A stretch of DNA of 64,000 bases from Pantoea brenneri (GTDB lineage: Bacteria; Pseudomonadota; Gammaproteobacteria; Enterobacterales; Enterobacteriaceae), in contig MIEI01000001.1 in NCBI GenBank assembly GCA_002095305.1, positions 62,001 through 126,000 of the forward strand. Reading direction: 5' to 3'. The notes under the pieces were generated by a model. That model was not told the origin of the DNA, did not search any database, and was given only the letters and a program-made list of their open reading frames with translations. The position numbers were made by a program, and so were the translations under genes. Shown piece after piece: positions 44,794 to 52,980 of the stretch. The first letter of the stretch is position 1. Every line of letters begins with the position of its first letter.

Positions 44794-47256
44794 TTAAACT
44801 CCCAACTTCCACGACAGCGTGCGCAGCAGGTCAGCAAAAACACCGGCTGCCGTCACATCATTTCCTGCACCGTATCCGCGCAGCACCAGCGGAATCGGCT
44901 GATAGTAGCGGCTGTAAAACGCCAGGGCATTCTCGCCGTTTTTCACTTTATACAGCGGATCGTTACCGTCGACTGCGTCGATTTTCACTTTGCAGACGCC
45001 GCCCTCTTCAATCACACCGACGTAGCGCAGCACTTTAACCTCATCGCGTGCCTGTGCCACTCGCGCGGCAAACGCATTATCCAGCTCGGGCAGACGCTGC
45101 ATAAACTGTTCGACATCCTGAATGGCGGTCAGGTTATCCGGCAGCAACGGCTCAATCTCAATGTCGCTCAGCTCCAGCTGATGACCCGCTTCACGCGCCA
45201 GAATCAGCAGCTTGCGCGCCACGTCAGTACCGGAGAGATCGTCACGCGGATCGGGCTCGGTGAATCCCATCTCCCGCGCCATGTTTGTCGCCTGCGACAG
45301 CGACACGCCCTCATCCAGCTTACCGAAGATAAACGACAGCGAGCCGGAAAGGATACCGGAGAAGCGCAGCAGCTCATCACCGGCATTCATCAGGTTCTGC
45401 AGGTTTTCGATCACCGGCAAGCCCGCGCCGACGTTGGTGTCGTAAAGGAATTTACGCCGTGACTTCGCGGCCGCCGAGCGCATCTGCTGGTAGTAATTCC
45501 ACGACGAGGTATTGGCTTTTTTGTTCGGCGTCACCACGTGGAAGCCCTCGCTGAGGAAATCCGCATACTGATCGGCCACCGCCTGGCTGGAGGTACAGTC
45601 GACAATCACCGGATTCAGCAGATGGTACTCTTTCACCAGACGGGTCAGACGGCCGAGGTTGAACGGCTCTTTGGCTTCGCTCAGCGCCGCTTTCCAGTTG
45701 CTGAGATCGATGCCGTGCACGTGGGTCAACAGCGCGCGCGAGTTGGCAATGCCGCAGACCCGCAGATCGATATGTTTCTGCTTCAGCCACGTCTGCTGAC
45801 GATGTAACTGATCCAGCAGCGCGCCGCCAACCCCGCCGACGCCGACGACAAACACCTCGATCACCTGATCGGTGGCGAACAGCATCTGGTGTACGACGCG
45901 TACGCCGGTGATCACCTCGTCATTGTTAACCACCACTGAGATTGAGCGCTCGGAAGAGCCCTGAGCAATCGCCACGATGTTGATATTGGCGCGCGCCAGC
46001 GCCGAGAAGAATTTTGCCGAGATGCCGCGCAGAGTGCGCATGCCATCGCCGACCACCGAAATCACCGCCAGGTTTTCAATGATATCCAGCGGATCAAGCA
46101 GGCCATCTTTCAGTTCAAGATAGAACTCCTCTTCCAGCACGTGACGCGCCCGCGCCAGCTCATTTTGCGGCACGCAGAAGCTGATGCTGTATTCGGAAGA
46201 GGATTGGGTGATCAACACCACTGAGATACCGGTGCGTGACATCGCAGCGAACACCCGGGCCGCCATGCCCACCATCCCTTTCATGCCGGGACCGGAGACG
46301 TTCACCATCGCCATATTATTCAGGTTGGTGATGCCTTTGACCGGATTCTCATCCAGCTCGCCGTGGCCGCCGATCAGCGTGCCTGGCGCCTGCGGATTGG
46401 CGGTATTTTTAATCAGGCAGGGGATCTGGAACTGGGCGATGGGCGCGATGGTGCGCGGGTGCAGAACTTTGGCGCCGAAGTAAGAGAGCTCCATCGCCTC
46501 CTGGTAGGACATCGACTTCAGCAGACGCGCATCCGGTACCTGACGCGGATCGCAGGTATAGACGCCATCCACATCGGTCCAGATTTCGCAGCAGTCGGCG
46601 CGCAGACAGGCTGCCAGTACCGCCGCCGAATAGTCTGAACCGTTGCGCCCCAGTACCACCAGTTCACCACGTTCGTTGCCTGCGGTGAAGCCGGCCATCA
46701 GGATCATGTTGTGCGGCGGAATCTGGCTGGCGGCAATGCGGCGGGTCGATTCGGCGATATCCACGGTCGATTCGAGGTAGTGACCGACCGCCAGCAGTTT
46801 TTCCACCGGATCGATTACGCTAACTTCGTGACCACGCGCCTGCAGCAGCGCTTCCATGATCGCAATCGAGAGTTTTTCACCACGGCAGATAATGGCCGCA
46901 TTGACGCTGTCGGGGCACTGGCCTAACAGGCTGATGCCATGCAGCACCTGTTTCAGTTGCGCAAATTCAAGATCAACGCGGGTTTTCAGGCGATCATACT
47001 CAAAGCCGGGCTGGGCGGCAGCCAGACCGGTCAGCAGCTCGCTGAAGATGCGTTCGGCATCGCTGATATTCGGCAAAGCATCCTGACCGCTGATGGTTTT
47101 TTCAATCATCGCCACCAGATGGTTAGTAATCTTTGCTGGCGCAGAGAGCACGGTTGCAACCTGTCCTTGTTGCGCATTACTTTCCAGAATGTCGGCGACG
47201 CGAAGAAACCGTTCCGCATTCGCCACCGAGGTCCCGCCGAATTTCAGCACTCGCAT
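44794..47256 (-). CDS. thrA: Bifunctional aspartokinase I / homoserine dehydrogenase I
   Basis: First and third steps of threonine synthesis on one chain, feedback-inhibited by threonine. The 820 residues match E. coli ThrA in length. The aspartokinase half opens [23 protein letters not shown] domains span about 315-460 ([26 protein letters not shown]). The dehydrogenase half opens [14 protein letters not shown] near 466 and has the catalytic-site segment [16 protein letters not shown]. It follows thrL and its attenuator. Confidence 0.97.
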   Translation of the reverse strand: MRVLKFGGTSVANAERFLRVADILESNAQQGQVATVLSAPAKITNHLVAMIEKTISGQDALPNISDAERIFSELLTGLAAAQPGFEYDRLKTRVDLEFAQLKQVLHGISLLGQCPDSVNAAIICRGEKLSIAIMEALLQARGHEVSVIDPVEKLLAVGHYLESTVDIAESTRRIAASQIPPHNMILMAGFTAGNERGELVVLGRNGSDYSAAVLAACLRADCCEIWTDVDGVYTCDPRQVPDARLLKSMSYQEAMELSYFGAKVLHPRTIAPIAQFQIPCLIKNTANPQAPGTLIGGHGELDENPVKGITNLNNMAMVNVSGPGMKGMVGMAARVFAAMSRTGISVVLITQSSSEYSISFCVPQNELARARHVLEEEFYLELKDGLLDPLDIIENLAVISVVGDGMRTLRGISAKFFSALARANINIVAIAQGSSERSISVVVNNDEVITGVRVVHQMLFATDQVIEVFVVGVGGVGGALLDQLHRQQTWLKQKHIDLRVCGIANSRALLTHVHGIDLSNWKAALSEAKEPFNLGRLTRLVKEYHLLNPVIVDCTSSQAVADQYADFLSEGFHVVTPNKKANTSSWNYYQQMRSAAAKSRRKFLYDTNVGAGLPVIENLQNLMNAGDELLRFSGILSGSLSFIFGKLDEGVSLSQATNMAREMGFTEPDPRDDLSGTDVARKLLILAREAGHQLELSDIEIEPLLPDNLTAIQDVEQFMQRLPELDNAFAARVAQARDEVKVLRYVGVIEEGGVCKVKIDAVDGNDPLYKVKNGENALAFYSRYYQPIPLVLRGYGAGNDVTAAGVFADLLRTLSWKLGV

Positions 47257-47282
47257 GATATAAACTCTCCTGAATTTAAGCC

Positions 47283-47315
47283 GAAAAAAAAGCCCGCACT
47301 GTTTAGGTGCGGGCT
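47283..47315 (-). terminator. Threonine operon attenuator
   Basis: Nine-base perfect stem AGCCCGCAC (47291-47299) with GTGCGGGCT (47307-47315), loop of seven, followed on the minus strand by a run of U. It lies between the leader peptide thrL and thrA and matches the E. coli attenuator in placement. Confidence 0.92.
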
Positions 47316-47339
47316 TTTTTCTGTTTTTTCCTGTATGCG

Positions 47340-47408
47340 TCAGCCCGCACCGTTACCTGTGGTAATGGTGGTGGTAATAATTGTGGTGTTCAGGCTGATT
47401 TTACGCAT
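47340..47408 (-). CDS. thrL: thr operon leader peptide
   Basis: Short leader reading [18 protein letters not shown] then NGAG (22 residues), with seven Thr and four Ile codons. Ribosome stalling at these codons under threonine or isoleucine shortage would prevent the attenuator at 47283-47315 from forming. E. coli ThrL is 21 residues of the same character and ends in the same TTGNGAG. The gene is below the usual length cut-off and is supported by its content and position. Confidence 0.92.
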   Translation of the reverse strand: MRKISLNTTIITTTITTGNGAG

Positions 47409-47595
47409 TAAGATTTATTTTCTGTCTGTTTTTGTCTGTCCGTCTGGCTTTCAGAAGTAAAGCAAAGCGCACGTTAAGTCAACGAATTTGTCCGAAGCTC
47501 AAATTTCCATCACTGCGCACAGCTGCCTGTGAAAGCGCAAAATGGTGTGCGATCGTTTGCCTTGCTAAAATTCTCTACGATCTGTTGCTGTGAAA

Positions 47596-48300
47596 TCAGC
47601 TTTTTCCCGAGGATTTATCTATAAGTTTTTTTTCTATGTCGTGCAGCAGGCGATGCAGCATCGCGCTGTCACGCTGTTCCAGCAGGCCAATACGCTGATC
47701 GATCCAGTCTGCCATTTTCTCGTCGTCACTGACCTCCAGCGATTGCAATAACTGGTGAAAACGCTGACGCAGCGCCTGCAGCTGCTGCCCATCTGCCGCT
47801 GTTACCACCGGTGCCGCAATCTGATTCAGCTTCGCCAGCTGGTAACAATAAACCATCACCGCCTGCCCCAGATTCAGCGACGGGTAGTCATTTGCCATCG
47901 GGATACCGGTCAGCAGATCAACCTGCTCCAGCTCCTCGTTAGTCAGCCCACTGTCTTCGCGGCCAAACACCAGCGCCATGCTGTTTACCCACTGCCGTTT
48001 TTCCAGTAGCTGGGTTTCGACCTGTTCAGGCGTGGCATAGTAGCGGAACTTTGCCCGGCTGCGCGCGGTGGTCGCTACGGAGAAATCGATGTCAGCTAAC
48101 GCCTCGGCTAGGGTCGCAAACGTCTGAAGGTTATCGAGAATATCACCGGCGCCATGTGCAACCCGGCGTGCAGCCGGCTCCTGCCAGGCATCGCTGGCGA
48201 CAATCCGCAGTTGGCTAAAGCCCATGGTTTTCATGGCACGCGCCGCAGCGCCAATATTTTCAGCCCGTGCAGGCGAGACGAGAATCAGGGGGAAAAGCAT
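47596..48300 (-). CDS. yjtD: SpoU-family tRNA/rRNA methyltransferase YjtD
   Basis: A 234-residue SPOUT (TrmH/TrmJ-like) 2'-O-methyltransferase; its exact target is not established. Seen are the N-terminal ILVSPARAENIGAAARAMKTMGF, ALVFGREDSGLTNEEL near residue 115, and the SAM-knot YPSLNLGQAVMVYCYQL near 145. Start ATG 48300 is favoured over 48333, which adds 11 residues unlike the family. It sits between thrL and arcA, which face opposite ways, as in E. coli. Confidence 0.9.
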   Translation of the reverse strand: MLFPLILVSPARAENIGAAARAMKTMGFSQLRIVASDAWQEPAARRVAHGAGDILDNLQTFATLAEALADIDFSVATTARSRAKFRYYATPEQVETQLLEKRQWVNSMALVFGREDSGLTNEELEQVDLLTGIPMANDYPSLNLGQAVMVYCYQLAKLNQIAAPVVTAADGQQLQALRQRFHQLLQSLEVSDDEKMADWIDQRIGLLEQRDSAMLHRLLHDIEKKLIDKSSGKS

Positions 48301-48900
48301 GTTTATTCCATTGGTTTGCTGACATAACGCCATATTAACACGGCTGTTAATGATTAAGCCGCCCGCTGAGAATAAGAAAACAGGATGTTAAAACTGGTTA
48401 AAATCATCGATCGGTGGCCTTTTCGGCCTTAAGCATCTGTTCTTGACGAAAGGTTTATAAAGTTTTTTTAATTCAATAAGATAAAATATCATTGCCGGCC
48501 GGTTTTAGTTTGCGATTTGTCCGTCATAAATGTAGCGAAAAAGCTGCTTTTTGTGAGCTAAGCAGGCAATCTACGAGAAGTTTTTCACAAAAGTGTTAAC
48601 GTGCTACAATTGCATTTGATATAAGTCAACGAAGCGTTGTTTTTATGCTTATCGGTTGTAGTTGGTGCTGTTAGGTTGCTGTTAATGCAGTTAGGATATG
48701 CGCCATTATTATTCTCTCACGGGGCATGCAATTTTCATCCTGACTGGCTGAGCTAATCCTGTTGTTGACGTTGATAGATGGCTTATCAAAATAGTATTCC
48801 ATACAACGGTTCAGCACGGTCCGCCGCTCTCGATGATGAAGAACGCCATACCGATGTACGCCCTGTTTTCAATTTGTTGGCAAATTTTAGGTAGCTAAAC
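48301..48900 (+). promoter_or_regulatory. arcA upstream region (600 bases without a gene)
   Basis: AT-rich stretch between yjtD and arcA. It contains the FNR-like site listed separately. I see no convincing ORF, tRNA or repeat. E. coli arcA likewise has a long multi-promoter leader, so the region probably holds several arcA promoters and a long 5' UTR. Confidence 0.55.
48616..48629. promoter_or_regulatory. FNR-type binding site upstream of arcA
   Basis: TTGATATAAGTCAA matches 9 of the 10 defined bases of the FNR consensus TTGAT-N4-ATCAA. FNR activates arcA anaerobically in E. coli, and the site is about 270 bases before the start codon here. Confidence 0.65.
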
Positions 48901-49616
48901 ATGCAGACCCCGCACATTCTTATCGTTGAAGACGAACTGGTCACGCGTAATACCCTCAAAAGTATTTTTGAGGCGGAAGGTTATGTGGTGTATGAGGCGA
49001 CTGATGGTGCTGAAATGCATCAGGTGCTGACCGACAATGACGTCAATCTGGTGATCATGGACATCAACCTGCCCGGTAAAAACGGCCTGTTACTGGCCCG
49101 TGAACTGCGCGAACAGGCTAACGTCGCCTGATGTTCCTGACCGGCCGTGATAACGAAGTCGATAAAATTCTCGGTCTGGAAATTGGCGCTGACGACTACA
49201 TCACTAAACCGTTTAACCCGCGTGAACTGACGATTCGAGCCCGTAACCTGCTGTCACGCACCATGAATCTGGCGCTGCCAAGCGAAGAGCGTCGTCAGGT
49301 TGAAAGCTATAAGTTCAACGGCTGGGAGCTGGATATCAACAGCCGCTCACTGATCAACCCGAACGGTGAACACTATAAGCTGCCGCGCAGTGAATTCCGC
49401 GCCATGCTGCACTTCTGCGAGAATCCGGGCAAGATCCAGACCCGTGCGGATCTGCTGAAAAAAATGACCGGTCGCGACCTCAAGCCGCATGACCGCACCG
49501 TTGACGTCACTATCCGCCGGATCCGTAAGCATTTCGAATCCACGCCGGACACGCCAGAGATTATTGCCACCATTCACGGTGAAGGTTATCGCTTCTGCGG
49601 TGATCTGCAGGACTAA
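48901..49616 (+). CDS. arcA: Aerobic respiration control response regulator ArcA, broken by a one-base deletion
   Basis: OmpR-type response regulator partnered with ArcB; controls respiratory genes by oxygen. The receiver domain [20 protein letters not shown] carries phospho-acceptor Asp54 in [12 protein letters not shown]. The C-terminal winged helix includes [17 protein letters not shown]. After REQANVA the expected GCC CTG ATG reads GCCTGATG (49126-49133), so one C of CCC is missing and a TGA appears. The next frame continues with [15 protein letters not shown]. Repaired it is 238 residues, nearly identical to E. coli. Confidence 0.95.
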
Positions 49617-49628
49617 TCGCTGCGCAGA

Positions 49629-49659
49629 GAAAAAACGCCCTGACGGGCGTTTTTTTTTG
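49629..49659. terminator. Bidirectional terminator, arcA / creA
   Basis: Stem AACGCCC/GGGCGTT around a short TGAC loop region, with A-run on the left and a long T-run on the right. It serves both convergent genes. Confidence 0.85.
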
Positions 49660-49661
49660 CC

Positions 49662-50135
49662 TTAGTGCCACGGCATTATTGGTACGGCGCTCAGCGCATT
49701 TTTCGGCGAGCCTTCCACCACTTTGTCGGAGTAGGTCAGATAGACTAAGGCGTTGCGCTTTTTATCGAAGAAGCGTACAACCTGCAGCTTCTTGAAGATC
49801 AGCGAGGTGCGCTGGCGAAACACCACGTCGCCCTGCGCTTTGCCCTGCGCAATCTTGTCGCTCAGCTCGACCGGACCGATCTGCTGACAGGAGATTGCCG
49901 CATCCGAGGTATCTTCCGCCAGACCCAATCCGCCTTTAATGCCGCCGGTTTTCGCCCGACTGATATAACAGGTTACATTTTTAACATCAGGATCATCGAA
50001 AGCCTCAACGACAATTTTATGGTCGGGGCCAAATATCTTGAATACCGTATCTACCGAGCCGATCTCCTCGGCGAGCAGCGGGCTGGAAAAGGTCAGGGTG
50101 GCAAATGCGGCGATCATAAGGCGAGATATTGTCAT
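49662..50135 (-). CDS. creA: CreA family periplasmic protein
   Basis: A 157-residue protein with a signal peptide ([22 protein letters not shown]) and the conserved CreA domain: [39 protein letters not shown] and [17 protein letters not shown]. Function is unknown. In E. coli creA precedes the creBCD two-component genes; here creBCD is missing and arcA follows directly. The longer frame up to 50258 is rejected because the signal peptide begins at 50135. Confidence 0.92.
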   Translation of the reverse strand: MTISRLMIAAFATLTFSSPLLAEEIGSVDTVFKIFGPDHKIVVEAFDDPDVKNVTCYISRAKTGGIKGGLGLAEDTSDAAISCQQIGPVELSDKIAQGKAQGDVVFRQRTSLIFKKLQVVRFFDKKRNALVYLTYSDKVVEGSPKNALSAVPIMPWH

Positions 50136-50329
50136 GGAGTTACCATTGCAAATGGAATAGATGTGACTGTAATGTACTGTCAATCGAGTTAATGACCAAA
50201 CCAAAACGGGTTTAAGCCCGCACTGACGTAGCACAATCTTCCCGAGAAAGCTGCCCACGCCTTTTGAGCATTTAGTGCTATTATTCGACGACTGCGTTTA
50301 GCTGCACCACCAGAGTATGAGGATGTTTT

Positions 50330-51211
50330 ATGGACCAAGCCGGTATCATTCGCGATTTGCTTGTCTGGCTGGAGAGCCATCTGGATCAACCCCTTTCACT
50401 GGATAACGTTGCCCTGAAAGCCGGTTACTCTAAATGGCATTTACAAAGGATGTTCAAGGACGTCACCGGCCACGCGATAGGCGCTTATATTCGTGCGCGG
50501 CGTCTGTCAAAAGCCGCGGTCGCGCTTCGCCTGACCAGCCGTCCGATTCTGGACATCGCCCTGCAGTATCGTTTCGACTCGCAGCAGACCTTCACCCGCG
50601 CGTTTAAAAAGCAGTTTAATCAGACGCCGGCCTGGTATCGTCGCTCTTCGGAGTGGAACTCATTCGGTATTCGTCCGCCGATTCGCCTCAGCGATGAGAA
50701 GCAGCCTGAACCGACGTTTGTCACCTTGCCGGAAACGGTGCTGGTGGGTCAAACCCAGAACTACACCTGTACACTGGAACAGATTTCCAGTTACCGCGAC
50801 GAAATGCGCATCCACTTCTGGAAGCAGTTCCTGCTGGAAACCGACACGGTGCCGCCGGTGCTGTATGGCCTGCATCAGGTGCGCGCCAGTCAGGATAAGG
50901 ATGACGAGCAGGAAATTCTCTATACCACGGCGGTGCCGGCCGACAGCGCAATGAACCTGCACTCCGGCCAGAGCGTCATCCTCGAAGCGGGCGACTATGT
51001 GCAGTTCACCTACACCGGGCCGCGCGTCGAGCTGCAGGAGTTTATCCTGTTGCTGTACGGCACCTGTATGCCAACGCTGGGGCTGACCCGCCGTCAGGGA
51101 CAGGATATTGAACGCTTCTACACCCACGGTGGCAAAAAGCGCAGCGAGCCGCCATCCGAAATCCAGTGTGAATATCTGATTCCGATTCGTCGCCAGCCCG
51201 CCGGCAACTAA
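50330..51211 (+). CDS. rob: Right oriC-binding transcriptional activator Rob
   Basis: AraC/XylS regulator of the MarA-SoxS-Rob regulon (efflux, solvent and superoxide resistance). The 293 residues have two helix-turn-helix motifs: LSLDNVALKAGYSKWHLQRMF (split near residues 23-43) and PILDIALQYRFDSQQTFTRAF (74-94). A C-terminal GyrI-like ligand-binding domain follows, ending CEYLIPIRRQP. It is divergent from creA and convergent with gpmB. Confidence 0.95.
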   Translation: MDQAGIIRDLLVWLESHLDQPLSLDNVALKAGYSKWHLQRMFKDVTGHAIGAYIRARRLSKAAVALRLTSRPILDIALQYRFDSQQTFTRAFKKQFNQTPAWYRRSSEWNSFGIRPPIRLSDEKQPEPTFVTLPETVLVGQTQNYTCTLEQISSYRDEMRIHFWKQFLLETDTVPPVLYGLHQVRASQDKDDEQEILYTTAVPADSAMNLHSGQSVILEAGDYVQFTYTGPRVELQEFILLLYGTCMPTLGLTRRQGQDIERFYTHGGKKRSEPPSEIQCEYLIPIRRQPAGN

Positions 51212-51254
51212 GCGATTCTGCCGTCATCACGACGGCAGAGGCGCTTCACCGTCG

Positions 51255-51902
51255 TTAGCGTTGCAGCTCATCGAGCGCAGGCGCATCCAGATGGGAAATA
51301 TCCCCGGCGGTTTCCACCACCCAGCCTTCTGCCAGCCAGGCGCTCTGCTGATGATCGACGCGTGAGATCGAGCAGTTGCGCAGCCGCAGGCGCCGTTCCG
51401 CATGCGCTGGCAGGCCGAGGATGGTGCTGACCAGCACGCCCAGCGCCATACCGTGACTGACAATCAGAGGCCGGCTGCCGGCAGGCAGTTCGAGACAGGC
51501 ATTCAGCGCCTGATGCATCCGCTCCGCCATCTCGGTCATCGACTCACCTTCCGGGATGCGTCCCCCTTCCGTGCCGTTAACCAGCGTGGCGCGCCACTGT
51601 TCCTCTTCGGCGGTTAACTCATCCAGCGGGCGCTTCTCCAGCACTCCCATGTTCAGTTCGCGCAGCCGGGGATCGAGCGTCACCACGCAACCACAGGCAT
51701 CAGCAATGATCTCAGCAGTGCGACGCGTACGCCCGAGATCGCTGGAGATGACGTGCGTAATGCCCAGTTTTTTGACGCGTTCTCCCACCTGATGGGCTTG
51801 TTGCTCACCTTTTTCCGTCAGCGGACTGTCGGACTGACCCTGAATGCGGCGTTCCGCATTCCATACCGTTTCACCGTGACGAACAAGATAGACCTGTAGC
51901 AT
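51255..51902 (-). CDS. gpmB: Histidine phosphatase family protein GpmB
   Basis: Phosphoglycerate mutase-like phosphatase of 215 residues. The catalytic RHG motif is at residues 8-10 in VYLVRHGETVWNAE; the second histidine is in LIVSHGMALGV near 150, and the core ELNMGVLEKRPLDEL near 82. Despite the gene name, its role as a mutase is doubtful; it behaves as a phosphatase family member. It is convergent with rob and divergent from yjjX, with a palindromic repeat in the gap. Confidence 0.9.
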   Translation of the reverse strand: MLQVYLVRHGETVWNAERRIQGQSDSPLTEKGEQQAHQVGERVKKLGITHVISSDLGRTRRTAEIIADACGCVVTLDPRLRELNMGVLEKRPLDELTAEEEQWRATLVNGTEGGRIPEGESMTEMAERMHQALNACLELPAGSRPLIVSHGMALGVLVSTILGLPAHAERRLRLRNCSISRVDHQQSAWLAEGWVVETAGDISHLDAPALDELQR

Positions 51903-51938
51903 GCTTAGTTTCCGTTATACTGCGACAAAAATCGCCTT

Positions 51939-52085
51939 AGAGCCTCCCCCCATCAGGCGTCATTGTTGCAGCCAGTCTGGACACGGATAGCGCGAAACAA
52001 CCGGAGCGTACACGGAGTACGTGAGGATTGTGAGCACTGCCCAACTTCAGACTGCCAAATAAAATAGCCCGATGGGATAGGCTCT
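51939..52085. repeat. ERIC-like imperfect palindrome between gpmB and yjjX
   Basis: The outer arms AGAGCCTCCCCCCATCAGG (51939-51957) and CCCGATGGGATAGGCTCT (52068-52085) are inverted copies with few mismatches. Inner arms CAGTCTG and CAGACTG (51973, 52048) and a centre GTACACGGAGTAC continue the symmetry. The middle resembles the core of enterobacterial repetitive intergenic consensus (ERIC) elements. It fits a non-coding dispersed repeat that folds as RNA. Copy number cannot be seen from one window. Confidence 0.7.
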
Positions 52086-52110
52086 TAATCACCTAAGGGT
52101 TCAATCAATT

Positions 52111-52629
52111 ATGTACCATGTTGTCGCAGCCACCACCAACCCAGCGAAGATTCGCGCGATTGCGCAGGCATTCAACGACGTTTTCGGCGAGGGATCCTGC
52201 CATATTGAGGGGGTCGAGGTCGATAGTGGCGTTGCAGCACAACCGTTAACCCACCTTGAAACGCGAACCGGCGCACGCCAGCGCGTGATGAATGCGCGAC
52301 AGGTCCGACCTGAAGCGGCATTCTGGGTGGCCATCGAGGCCGGCATTGAAGATGACTGCGCCTTCGCCTGGATGGTGGTAGAAAATCAGAAACAGCGGGG
52401 AGAATCGCGTTCGGCCAGCTTCACCCTACCGCCGGTGGTACTGGCTGGATTACGTGAAGGCCGCGAGCTGGGCGAAGAGATGGCACGGTTAACCGGCATT
52501 GAGAATATTAAACAGCAGGGCGGCGCGATTGGTGCCTTTACTCAGGGTCTGCTCAGCCGCTCCAGCGTCTATCATCAGGCACTGATTCTGGCGCTCTGCC
52601 CGTTTGTTCATCCGCTTTATCAGCAGTAA
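52111..52629 (+). CDS. yjjX: Inosine/xanthosine triphosphatase YjjX
   Basis: Removes non-canonical ITP and XTP from the nucleotide pool; a 172-residue NTPase of the YjjX family. Seen are the N-terminal [18 protein letters not shown] (3-20), [19 protein letters not shown] near 38, and [13 protein letters not shown] near 70. The stop codon abuts the trpR stop with no gap. The start ATG follows AAGGG. Confidence 0.92.
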   Translation: MYHVVAATTNPAKIRAIAQAFNDVFGEGSCHIEGVEVDSGVAAQPLTHLETRTGARQRVMNARQVRPEAAFWVAIEAGIEDDCAFAWMVVENQKQRGESRSASFTLPPVVLAGLREGRELGEEMARLTGIENIKQQGGAIGAFTQGLLSRSSVYHQALILALCPFVHPLYQQ

Positions 52630-52935
52630 TCAGCCGCGACCCAGGCGCGCTTCCAGCCAGCGTTTCAGCTCCGGTGGCGCCTCTTTCAGACTGTTTGAGC
52701 CACGTGTGATGGTCGCGATGCCGACGCCAAGCTCGTTTTTCAGCTCGCGCTGGCTCATCTCGCCGTTCATCAGCTCTTCAATAATCCGCAGACGGGTGCC
52801 AAAGGCTTCGCGCTCATCTGGCGTCATCATCAGCTGCATCAGCGGCAGCGCATGGCCGTCTGTAAAGGCCTGCTGCATCAGCGCGACAAAGCGATGCCAG
52901 CTATCTTCGGTGGCGTGAGAATCAGGTTGGGTCAT
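52630..52935 (-). CDS. trpR: Trp operon repressor
   Basis: Tryptophan-dependent repressor of trp, aroH, mtr and trpR. The 101 residues keep the helix-turn-helix region [20 protein letters not shown] and the core [20 protein letters not shown]. The N-terminal arm is about seven residues shorter than in E. coli. A perfect TrpR operator lies just upstream, so autoregulation is expected. It follows slt in the same direction. Confidence 0.95.
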   Translation of the reverse strand: MTQPDSHATEDSWHRFVALMQQAFTDGHALPLMQLMMTPDEREAFGTRLRIIEELMNGEMSQRELKNELGVGIATITRGSNSLKEAPPELKRWLEARLGRG

Positions 52936-52942
52936 GAAGAGG

Positions 52943-52970
52943 CTTCCGTACTCGCTAAAGAGTACGGAAG
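52943..52970. promoter_or_regulatory. TrpR operator of trpR
   Basis: Perfect 11-base inverted arms CTTCCGTACTC and GAGTACGGAAG around GCTAAA. The core GTACTCGCTAAAGAGTAC corresponds to the E. coli trpR operator read on the other strand. It lies 8 bases before the trpR start and within 11 bases of the slt stop. Confidence 0.85.
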
Positions 52971-52980
52971 CTTAGCACAG

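Noticed and set aside
47400-47480. thr operon promoter
   Set aside because: A TTGACT-like -35 is present on the minus strand but no acceptable -10 at 16-18 bases; position left uncalled.
49131-49616. Separate 161-residue DNA-binding protein after a short receiver protein
   Set aside because: The two frames join into full-length ArcA with no missing or extra residue once one C is restored.
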